Shown here piece after piece: positions 43,355-51,216 of a stretch of DNA of 64,000 nucleotides; positions within the stretch are counted from its first letter, which is position 1, and every line of letters starts with the position of its first letter. The notes beneath the pieces were generated by a model that saw only the letters and a list, made by a program, of their open reading frames with translations, was not told the origin of the DNA and searched no databases. Made by a program: the position numbers and the translations under genes. The stretch is from Pedococcus aerophilus (lineage in GTDB: Bacteria > Actinomycetota > Actinomycetes > Actinomycetales > Dermatophilaceae), in assembly GCF_039532215.1 (NCBI RefSeq), contig NZ_BAAARN010000001.1, forward strand, positions 2,031,942 through 2,095,941. Direction: 5' to 3'.

Positions 43355-46300
43355 CCCTGGTCCGGCCGGATGTCCAGGGCTGGGAGTGCGTCCACGATCT
43401 TCATGGTCTCGACACTGACGGTGACGATGCGAGCGAGGAGATCGAGGATGTAGCGCGGATCCCCCACCTCTCGCGACCAGTCGTTGGGGTTGTTGACGAT
43501 TCCCGACGCCTTGTCGATCTTGATGTAGTAGCGGTCGATGATCCACTCGATGGCAGAGCGGGAACCGAGCATGTAGCGGTACGCCTCGTCCGGGATGGCC
43601 CGCAGGCTGATGTTGCTGTTGTAGACGATTGTGGTGCGGTCCCGCTTCTCGCCGGCTGCCTTCTGCTCGGCGGTCGGTTTGCCAAAGGCCATCTTCTTGT
43701 CGCCTACGGCGTAGAACTCGTATGGATCACGCTCCATCGGCGCGTTCGTGCCGAGCCCGTCGAGTGGGTACGGAGTCACAGTCTCGTAGCCCAGGTGCAG
43801 TTCCGAGAGCAGGCGCCCGGCGTCGATGAACGGCTGCGCATCCTGCACCAGCGGGATGCGCGGCAGCATCTTCTTCAGGTCTGCCGCGTAGGTCTCGCGG
43901 AACTCGGAAGAGTGCAGCAGACCGTAGACGTAGAAGAAGACGTCGTCCTTGGTGACAGCGGGACCGTACGCTGCGTGGAAACGCTCGAGCGCTTCGTCCG
44001 CAATGTTGTCGATCCGCCGGTATCCATTCACAACGTCGCCGTCCACTGACGCGTCGAAGGTCATCATCCCGTCGTCCGAGTTGACCTGTTCGTACCTCCA
44101 CCGCGCGAAGAACTGGCCACCTTCTGAGCCGTAGAAGTTGAGATCCGGGAGATGCGCGACCATCAAGGCCGCGAACGGCTTGAGAGCGCCGACAGCAACT
44201 TGGTAGAAGCCGTAGTTGGGATGGTCGGGGGTGGGGAAGAGGTCGTTCAGCCGGTAGACCATGTCGTTGAGTGCACGGTCGAAGCAGACATGCTCTCGCG
44301 TGAAAGGCCGATATCCCGCGGGCCGCACAGCAGCTGCGTCGAAGACTCGTCGGCGGCCTCGATCGAGGTCTCCCAACAGACCTCGGCTCCAGCTGATAAG
44401 TGCTGGATCGCTGTTCACGCTCTTACTGGTTCGCCCGGCCGCCCGCTCACTCTCGTACGTGGCAACTAGTCGATCCATGTTTGCTGCGACGGCAGCCGCC
44501 GAGAAGTTGTAGCACCAAGCGTCGCGCGCAGTTGCAAGCCCCCGCGAGAACAAATCGAACGCTGCGTGGCCCTGCTCCTTGTCTCCGATGGCGAGGTAGG
44601 CGCTGAAATCGTCGCGCCGTTGGTGGAGCCAGTCGCCGTAGGCGTTGGGGGTCAGGTGAGTGACAGGCTCAAGCCTCGTCACCCCCTCAACATCCTTAAC
44701 CTTCGCGAGCTTTGCCTCGCGCGTGAGGTAGTCGCCGATGTCGGTGTAGTGGACACGCGCAGGACCCTCATGCGCAGGGTCCTTCACGAGGATCGTGATG
44801 GCGACAGTTGCTCGAGATCCGCCGCCGAAGACCTTGCCGCCTTCCCTGAGTGCTTGGTCACCTGCGGTGCGCTGGTTCCCGCGCAGGTTCAGGATGTGAA
44901 TGTCGCTGAACTCCTCGGCGAGCGTGAGGCGCATGCCATCTGCCGTCGTGGAGTCCAGCCAACCGCCATTGGTGACAAAGGCGATAACGCCCCGATCGGT
45001 GATCCGGAGCGTGGCCCACTTGATCGCGCGGATGTAGGAGTCGTAGAGCGAGTTCTTGTTCGTGGCGGTAGACCGTGCGGCGTAGGTGTCGCGAATAGCG
45101 CTATCAAGGTCGGGGTACTTCTCGTTGGCGTTGTTGTCGTTGGCAGAGTCCTGACCGGAGGAGTACGGAGGGTTGCCGATGATGACTTGGATGTCGAGGG
45201 CCTTGAGCTTTTCGAGCCGTTCGTTGTTCTGGACGAAAACCGTGGTGTCCAGCCGGTCGTCGTTCTCCCAGGACTGCAACGTGTCGGTCAGGACGAGTCC
45301 GGGGAACGGTTCGTAGGCAGCGGTCTCCCCGAGGTGACCGCGTAGGTCCTGGTAGGTCGTCTCGATGTTGACGGCGGCGATGTAGTACGCGAGCAGCAGG
45401 ATCTCGTTGGCGTGCAACTCGCGGGCGTACTTGCGGCGGAGGTCCTGCGGTTCGATGAGTCCGATCTGCAGCAGCCGAGTGATGAACGTGCCGGTGCCGG
45501 TGAAGCCGTCGAGGACGTGTACGCCCTCGTCAGTGAGGCCCTGGCCGAAGTGGCGCCGTAGGACGTCGTCGGCGGATCGGAGGATGAAGTCGACGATCTC
45601 AACGGGGGTGTAGACGATGCCGAGCTTGTCGACGGTCTTCTTGAACGCGGTGGCGAAGAAGGTGTCGTAGAGCTTGACGATGAGCTTCTGTCGCCCGTCG
45701 GCGGTGTCGACTCCCGTCACTCGCATGCGGACCGAGTCGTAAAACTTCTCCAACGAGTGGTTCTCGTCGTCTAGGCGGTGCTCGTCAAGGGCTCCGAGCA
45801 TGCGCTCCATGGTTTGGGCGACTGGGTTATGGGCGGCGAAGTCGTAGCCGCCGAACAGGGCGTCGAACACCGGCCGGGTGATGAGGTGCTGGGCGAGCAT
45901 CTCGACGGCATCGGCGCGGGTGATGCCGTCGTTGAGGTTGCCGCGGAGCCCTTCAAGAAACTTGTCGAACTCCTCCGTGACGACCGGGTCGCCACCGTCG
46001 AGTAGTGAAGTGATCCTGGTGATGTGACGCTGGGCGATGTCAGCGATGTCTTTGGCCCAGTCTTCCCAGTAGGTCCGGGAACCCACCTTGGCCACGACCT
46101 TGGCGTAGATGGCCTCGCGCCACTCGTCCAGCCACGTCAGGGCGAGGGCGCCTTGAGTCCCGGTGCCGTCACCCGACCGGTCGCCGTCGCCGGGGCGCGG
46201 GACACCGATGACATTGACCTTGTCGTCGCGCTTCTTGACCAGCTCGATGCGGTTAACCATCGCGTTGAACCGCTCGTCGTGAGCACGAAGGGCTTGGAGC

Positions 46301-48180
46301 ACTTCCCAGACCGCGGCATACCGCTTGTTGTCCTTTAGCGCCTGCTCGGGCGTCATGCCGGCCGGGATGCCGATGGGCAGGATGATGTAGCCGTACTCCT
46401 TGCGCCCCTTCGGATCCGTGCGCATGACGCGCCCGACCGACTGGACGATGTCGACCACTGACTTGCGCGGCGACAGGAACATCACCGCATCGAGGTTGGG
46501 GACGTCCACTCCCTCGGAGAGGCAGCGGGAGTTGGTGAGGATGCGGCAGGTGCCGTCCGGAATGTCTGCGCGCAGCCAGTCGAGGCGGGTGTTGCGCTCC
46601 AGCGCGTTGAAGGTGCCGTCGACGTGCTGGATCTCGCAGGTCAGGACCGGGTCGCCCGCCTCGTCCTCGAGGTCGTGGGCGGCGGCGTACTGGGCCACGG
46701 TCTGCCCGAACAGGGACTCGATCTGCTTGGAGTCCTTGATGGTGCCGGCGAAGGCGACTGCACGACGCATCGGCGCGGGATCTGCCGCGAAGGAGTGCTC
46801 GGCGTCGCCGCGCTTCGCCAGTCCGTTCCAGCAGCCCACGATCTTGGCGGCGTCATCCAGCCGTAGTTCGTTGCCTTCGTCAGCGAGCTGGAGCTGGAAC
46901 GTGCGGGAGACGCTGGTCTCGTCGACCGCGAGGACAAGCACCTTGTAGTCGACGAGTAAACGGCGGGTGACGGCTTCGCCAAAGCCGAGCCTGTGAAGCT
47001 CGGGTCCGAACAGGTCCTCGTTGTCCATGGACGCGAGGATCGCGTCGGCGTCGCCGGCCTTGGCCTTGGAGGAGTCGTCGTAGATGCGCGGTGTGGCGGT
47101 CATGTAGAGCCGCTTGGCCCCGCGGATGTGGTCGTTGTTGTGCACCCGGACGAAGGCGGATTCGTCCTCCCCGGCCAGGGTGGTGCCGGTGGTGCGGTGC
47201 GCCTCGTCGCAGATGATGAGGTCGAATGCCGGGAGATCGCCCTGCTTCTGCGCCTGCGCGACGACGTCAATGGACTGGTAGGTGGAGAAGACGACCGTCA
47301 TGGAGTCGGACTCGCCAAGAGCTTGGGTCAGGCGGGACTCAAGGACGGCGACGTTCGTCGTGGACGGCAGGGCGAGATCCACCGCGGAGATGTCCTCGTT
47401 GACTGCCTTGGACCGTGCGGTGGCCTTGCGGTCGGAGCAGACGGCCAGTGGGGCGAGAGGCACCTCAGCCTCGGTGGCCCACTCACGCAACGTCTGGGAC
47501 AGGAGGCTGATGGACGGCATGAGGAAGAGGACACTGCCGCCGGCACCCACGAGCTGCTCGGCTAGTCGCAGGCTGGTGAAGGTCTTGCCGGTACCGCAGG
47601 CCATGATCAACTTGCCGCGGTCATGTGTGGCAAAACCCGCCGTGACCGCCTCCACGGCCTCCAGTTGGTGTGCGCGGAGCTTCTTCTTGTCACTGACCGG
47701 GAGCACCTGCGGCCTGGCCCAGTCGAAGGCATCCCAGTCGACGACGGAAGCTTCCAGGTCGGCCATGCCGATCCGGCGGACCGGGATCTGCTGCGCCTGG
47801 ATGGCGTCCTCAGCGTGGCCGTTCCACCTGTCCGTGGTCGAGACGATGATCCGCTGTGCAAAGCCCTCCTTGCCCGACGCGGACAAGAACGAGTCGATGT
47901 CGTTCTTGCCGATTGTTGACCCGGGTGCGTAGAACTTGCACTGGATGGCGACGTTTGCACCGGTCAGGCGGTCGACGGCGACGAGGTCGATGCCGGTGTC
48001 GTGCTTCCCGTCGCGGCCGGGCCATTCCTGCCAGAGGTAGACCTCGCTGAACTGCTCGGCGTACACCGGGTCAGTTCGCAGGAACTGAGCCATCAACTCC
48101 TCGAGCTTGCTGCCCTTGTCGGCCTCCGACGTGGACTGCCCCCGTAGTTCGTCCAGGACCTCGTAGATCGACGTTGACAT
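43351..48180 (-). CDS. Type ISP restriction-modification enzyme (nuclease-helicase-methyltransferase)
   Basis: 1609 residues in one chain. Mrr-like nuclease at the N terminus with Asp65 and QCK (80-82); superfamily 2 helicase with ACGTGKT (194-200), DEAH (325-328) and TATPR; a coupler; N6-adenine methyltransferase with motif I DGFTGTGTF near residue 891 and NPPY (1003-1006); then a target-recognition region. This is the order of LlaGI/LlaBIII-type enzymes, which methylate one strand of an asymmetric site and cleave after head-to-head translocation (family knowledge). No separate methylase or specificity gene is needed. ATG 48180 is used; a Met at 48219 is an in-frame alternative. An inverted repeat lies just upstream. 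Confidence 0.93.
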   Translation of the reverse strand: MSTSIYEVLDELRGQSTSEADKGSKLEELMAQFLRTDPVYAEQFSEVYLWQEWPGRDGKHDTGIDLVAVDRLTGANVAIQCKFYAPGSTIGKNDIDSFLSASGKEGFAQRIIVSTTDRWNGHAEDAIQAQQIPVRRIGMADLEASVVDWDAFDWARPQVLPVSDKKKLRAHQLEAVEAVTAGFATHDRGKLIMACGTGKTFTSLRLAEQLVGAGGSVLFLMPSISLLSQTLREWATEAEVPLAPLAVCSDRKATARSKAVNEDISAVDLALPSTTNVAVLESRLTQALGESDSMTVVFSTYQSIDVVAQAQKQGDLPAFDLIICDEAHRTTGTTLAGEDESAFVRVHNNDHIRGAKRLYMTATPRIYDDSSKAKAGDADAILASMDNEDLFGPELHRLGFGEAVTRRLLVDYKVLVLAVDETSVSRTFQLQLADEGNELRLDDAAKIVGCWNGLAKRGDAEHSFAADPAPMRRAVAFAGTIKDSKQIESLFGQTVAQYAAAHDLEDEAGDPVLTCEIQHVDGTFNALERNTRLDWLRADIPDGTCRILTNSRCLSEGVDVPNLDAVMFLSPRKSVVDIVQSVGRVMRTDPKGRKEYGYIILPIGIPAGMTPEQALKDNKRYAAVWEVLQALRAHDERFNAMVNRIELVKKRDDKVNVIGVPRPGDGDRSGDGTGTQGALALTWLDEWREAIYAKVVAKVGSRTYWEDWAKDIADIAQRHITRITSLLDGGDPVVTEEFDKFLEGLRGNLNDGITRADAVEMLAQHLITRPVFDALFGGYDFAAHNPVAQTMERMLGALDEHRLDDENHSLEKFYDSVRMRVTGVDTADGRQKLIVKLYDTFFATAFKKTVDKLGIVYTPVEIVDFILRSADDVLRRHFGQGLTDEGVHVLDGFTGTGTFITRLLQIGLIEPQDLRRKYARELHANEILLLAYYIAAVNIETTYQDLRGHLGETAAYEPFPGLVLTDTLQSWENDDRLDTTVFVQNNERLEKLKALDIQVIIGNPPYSSGQDSANDNNANEKYPDLDSAIRDTYAARSTATNKNSLYDSYIRAIKWATLRITDRGVIAFVTNGGWLDSTTADGMRLTLAEEFSDIHILNLRGNQRTAGDQALREGGKVFGGGSRATVAITILVKDPAHEGPARVHYTDIGDYLTREAKLAKVKDVEGVTRLEPVTHLTPNAYGDWLHQRRDDFSAYLAIGDKEQGHAAFDLFSRGLATARDAWCYNFSAAAVAANMDRLVATYESERAAGRTSKSVNSDPALISWSRGLLGDLDRGRRRVFDAAAVRPAGYRPFTREHVCFDRALNDMVYRLNDLFPTPDHPNYGFYQVAVGALKPFAALMVAHLPDLNFYGSEGGQFFARWRYEQVNSDDGMMTFDASVDGDVVNGYRRIDNIADEALERFHAAYGPAVTKDDVFFYVYGLLHSSEFRETYAADLKKMLPRIPLVQDAQPFIDAGRLLSELHLGYETVTPYPLDGLGTNAPMERDPYEFYAVGDKKMAFGKPTAEQKAAGEKRDRTTIVYNSNISLRAIPDEAYRYMLGSRSAIEWIIDRYYIKIDKASGIVNNPNDWSREVGDPRYILDLLARIVTVSVETMKIVDALPALDIRPDQG

Positions 48181-48190
48181 GCCCGCATCC

Positions 48191-48218
48191 TGCCTCACCC
48201 ACGGCTCGACGTGAGGCA
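48191..48218. promoter_or_regulatory. Inverted repeat upstream of the type ISP gene
   Basis: TGCCTCAC (48191-48198) and GTGAGGCA (48211-48218) form an 8-bp perfect inverted repeat with a 12-bp spacer, 10 bp upstream of ATG 48180. Candidate operator or mRNA hairpin controlling the restriction gene. Confidence 0.45.
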
Positions 48219-48350
48219 TGGCCCGCCAACTCGCGCCGATGAGCGGCCATGCCGTCTGGCCGGGTGCGCGAGCCTCAGCCCCCTGCGTGTGGTCCGGCCG
48301 GGATGTCGGTCATGTCCCGTATGGTTCAGCCGCAAAGCGAGGGGGATCTC

Positions 48351-49988
48351 ATGGCACGCAAGCCAAGTCCGGTCACTGCCGTGACCCTGTACCAGTTGCA
48401 TGGCCCGCCGTCACTGGGTCGGCACATTCGAGAGCGCTACCGCGAGTCCGACGACTTCGAGACGCGAGAGGTGGTGGTCGGCGGTCGCCGGGGGATCCTT
48501 TTGCTCGGGGCGACGCCAGCGAAGACACCGGCCTGGGTCTCGACCCTCAACGGTTGGCTTCCTACAGACGACCTTCCGGAGCTAACGAACCAGAACGCCG
48601 CCGCATGCCTTCTCCTGCCCCGCCGCGACGGCACCGACACCTGGGCGATCTGCTTCGGTCTTGGGTTCCACCTTCTGGAGGCCGCACGCATCGTCCCCGG
48701 CATGGGCCGCAGCCTGGCGATCCGAACGGCCGACCCTATTCACCTGAAGTCTCTGACTCACTCACGATTGGACTCCCGCGCCTACGTCGCCCGCACGTCC
48801 ATGCCAGGAGGGGACGACCTGGACGCCTTCGGGATTGGCGGCGTGGCCGACCTCGTGACACGGATGGTTGCACCCGCCCGCCTCCCCGGCACCACTTCGG
48901 CCGAGGACACCAGCCGCACTCACGAGGTGCGGGGAGCGGACTCCGTGAAGCTGCCTCTTGCGAACACGCAGTCGGCCCTCATCAGGGACTTGGACGTCGT
49001 CGAGGACCTTCTCGCGCTTGACCCAGTAAGCGAGTTGGCCGAGATCGAACAGCTCTCGGAGCTCAAGCCCAAGGACCCTCGACTGTCCCAGCTCGAGGAG
49101 CTTCTCGATGGGGCCCTCGGAGATGCTTCGGACGACCGCGTTGGACTCGCTTGGCCAACGGAGGCAGCGGACATCGCCGTTCCCATCCACCACCTCATCG
49201 TGGAAGGGGCGCCGCGCGGACATACCGGGGACCGTGAGCGCCCAGCCATACTCGAAACCATCATCGGCCCCGTGCGCGACCTGCCCTCCGGCCACCGAGT
49301 TCGGCGACTCCGCTCGATGCGCGTCATGGCATTCACCGACATCGACGATGCTGCGAGCAGCCTCGTGCCAGCCCGGCGCTGGATCGTCGCCGAGTTCGAG
49401 CACGAGGGACACCGCTACTGCCTGCACGATGGCCGGTGGTTCGAGGTCGATCAGCGACTCACTGACCGCATCAGTGCCCGACTCACGCGCCTGTTCGACG
49501 TACAGAGTCAGCTTGACGCCCTACCGGCATGGTCGACCGGGGACGAAGCGGAGTACAACCAAGCGCTTGCCGAGACTCTCGGGGGCGTCTGCCTCGACCG
49601 GCAACTGGTGCGAACTGACCAGCACAGCAGGGGGTTCGAAGCCTGCGACGTGCTGACGCGCGAAGGAGTGCTGCTCCACGTCAAGAAGGTCGACCGCTCC
49701 ACACCCGCTAGCCACCTGTTCGCGCAGGCAGCCGTCTCGACAGAGGCGCTGCTCACGGACCACCAGGCGCGCGGTCGGCTTCGAGAGCTGGTGACAGCCA
49801 ACGGCGGAGACCCTTCATGGGTACGGGAGCGACCGACCGAAGTCGCACTGGTGATGGCCAGGCCACGAAAGATCACACCGGAGGACTTCTTCTCGTTCAG
49901 CCGCGTCAGACTCGCTCGACTCGCAGACGAGGCCGATCGACTTGGCGTGCCCCTCACCGTCCACTGGGTCCCTCTGGAGGCAAAGTGA
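48351..49988 (+). CDS. TIGR04141/DUF6119 family protein
   Basis: 545 residues. Features of the sporadically distributed TIGR04141 family are visible: DDFETREVV.GGRRGILLLG, AAACLLLPRRDGTDTWAICFG, the central RRWIVAEFEHEGHRYCLHDGRWFEVD, and C-terminal EAEYNQALAE, CLDRQLV, GFEACDVLTREGVLLHVKK, STPASHLFAQAAVSTEALL. The HVKK...SHLF part suggests a nucleic-acid or nuclease-like site but no role is established. GAGGGGG precedes ATG 48351. It overlaps the next gene in GTGA at 49985-49988, so it is the first gene of the three-gene operon and is divergent from the type ISP gene. Confidence 0.82.
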   Translation: MARKPSPVTAVTLYQLHGPPSLGRHIRERYRESDDFETREVVVGGRRGILLLGATPAKTPAWVSTLNGWLPTDDLPELTNQNAAACLLLPRRDGTDTWAICFGLGFHLLEAARIVPGMGRSLAIRTADPIHLKSLTHSRLDSRAYVARTSMPGGDDLDAFGIGGVADLVTRMVAPARLPGTTSAEDTSRTHEVRGADSVKLPLANTQSALIRDLDVVEDLLALDPVSELAEIEQLSELKPKDPRLSQLEELLDGALGDASDDRVGLAWPTEAADIAVPIHHLIVEGAPRGHTGDRERPAILETIIGPVRDLPSGHRVRRLRSMRVMAFTDIDDAASSLVPARRWIVAEFEHEGHRYCLHDGRWFEVDQRLTDRISARLTRLFDVQSQLDALPAWSTGDEAEYNQALAETLGGVCLDRQLVRTDQHSRGFEACDVLTREGVLLHVKKVDRSTPASHLFAQAAVSTEALLTDHQARGRLRELVTANGGDPSWVRERPTEVALVMARPRKITPEDFFSFSRVRLARLADEADRLGVPLTVHWVPLEAK

Positions 49989-51007
49989 GCTCCGCGGCTG
50001 ACGATCAGATGGGACGCGATATGCCCGGGGACCAGGATGCGAAGGCAATCGCAGATGCGGTGATTCGCGCTAGCGGACCCATCGGTCAGTGGGCCCAGCC
50101 CGCGGGCTACCCGACCTCCTTGGCCTTGTGCATCATCGACTCGATCCAGTCCGTCGGCGTCCGGTACAAGACAGTCGAGAATGTCGTCGACCGCTACCGC
50201 AACCTGCGAGGGACCGAGGTCGCAAATACGGACGGCGCACCCGAACTGGCGGCGGTCTTCGACGACATCGGCGTCGACGGATTCATCGCAACCGTCGGGA
50301 ACCGGAACAGGACCTCGACCCAACCCGGAGCCGCGCTCAAGGCAGAGGTGATCCAGAAGGCTGCCGCCCTCCTGTCACTCGACGCGCCTACAGCTGGCGA
50401 CCTGCGAGGACGTGCCACAGATCTCGACCTCGAAGCCCGATGGAGAGACCTTCCCGGCCAGCGCTCCGGAATCACGTGGCGGTACCTGCTGATGCTGGCG
50501 AACGTCCCTAGCGTCAAACCCGACCGCATGGTGCGACGCTTCGTCTCCCGGTCCGTCGGCCGGCCCGAGACCTCCTTCACTACAAACGAACTCGTACGAC
50601 TCGTGACACTGGCCTCCCAGCACCTCGGCGTGAGCCCCACCCTCACCGACCACCTCATCTGGAGGACAGCGTCTGGACGAGGTCCCCGCCCGATCACCCC
50701 ACCCTCGCCGGGGGCCGAACTCGCGGGGACCCACCTTCACACGCCGCACGAGGGTCAGCGCGTCCATGGAATCGTGAGCCTCGGAGAGATCGACCGACGG
50801 CAGACACGAGCTGGATACCCCTGGGGGATCATCGCGGCCAGTTGGAACGAGCGCCCCATCAAGCTCATCCTCTTCCCGATGGCATGGGACCGCTACGCAG
50901 CATTGTTGGGTTCCCCAGCCGTGCGAGTCGTGGGGGACCTCACTCGCACCGAGGACGGCACCTCCGGGCTGAGCGTGCTCGACATGCACCTTGAGCATGG
51001 TGGCTAG
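49985..51007 (+). CDS. Predicted HhH-GPD-like plus OB-fold protein, function unknown
   Basis: 340 residues. The N-terminal 200 residues match the plan of the HhH-GPD/endonuclease III fold: SLALCIIDSIQSVGVRYKTV, then GVDGFIATVGNRN, then LPGQRSGITWRYLLMLANV and KPDRMVRRFV, which parallel the LPGVGxKTA and VDTHVxRV blocks. The catalytic Lys position seems changed and the Asp kept, so glycosylase activity is uncertain. The C terminus (about 250-340), GQRVHGIVSLGEIDRRQTRAG to VRVVGDLTRTEDG, resembles the OB fold at the end of DnaE-type polymerases. GGAGG precedes GTG 49985, which overlaps the upstream gene. The assignments are by eye and not proven. Confidence 0.6.
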   Translation: MSSAADDQMGRDMPGDQDAKAIADAVIRASGPIGQWAQPAGYPTSLALCIIDSIQSVGVRYKTVENVVDRYRNLRGTEVANTDGAPELAAVFDDIGVDGFIATVGNRNRTSTQPGAALKAEVIQKAAALLSLDAPTAGDLRGRATDLDLEARWRDLPGQRSGITWRYLLMLANVPSVKPDRMVRRFVSRSVGRPETSFTTNELVRLVTLASQHLGVSPTLTDHLIWRTASGRGPRPITPPSPGAELAGTHLHTPHEGQRVHGIVSLGEIDRRQTRAGYPWGIIAASWNERPIKLILFPMAWDRYAALLGSPAVRVVGDLTRTEDGTSGLSVLDMHLEHGG

Positions 51008-51216
51008 GTCGTACTCTTCGACTGCACATGCTCACGCACGGCGCGGCGCCACGAGCGGCACAAAGTCCGCTCATGACGAGACGAGGATTTCTGGAATGAA
51101 CGCCTGGAGCCAACGCCTCGCGTTGACGCATCACGGTGCGACAGTTCTTGAGCGCCGACGCGGCGAATCACCATGACAGCGGATCCAGGACTCACGCAAG
51201 CCGCGAGGCTAGAGCC

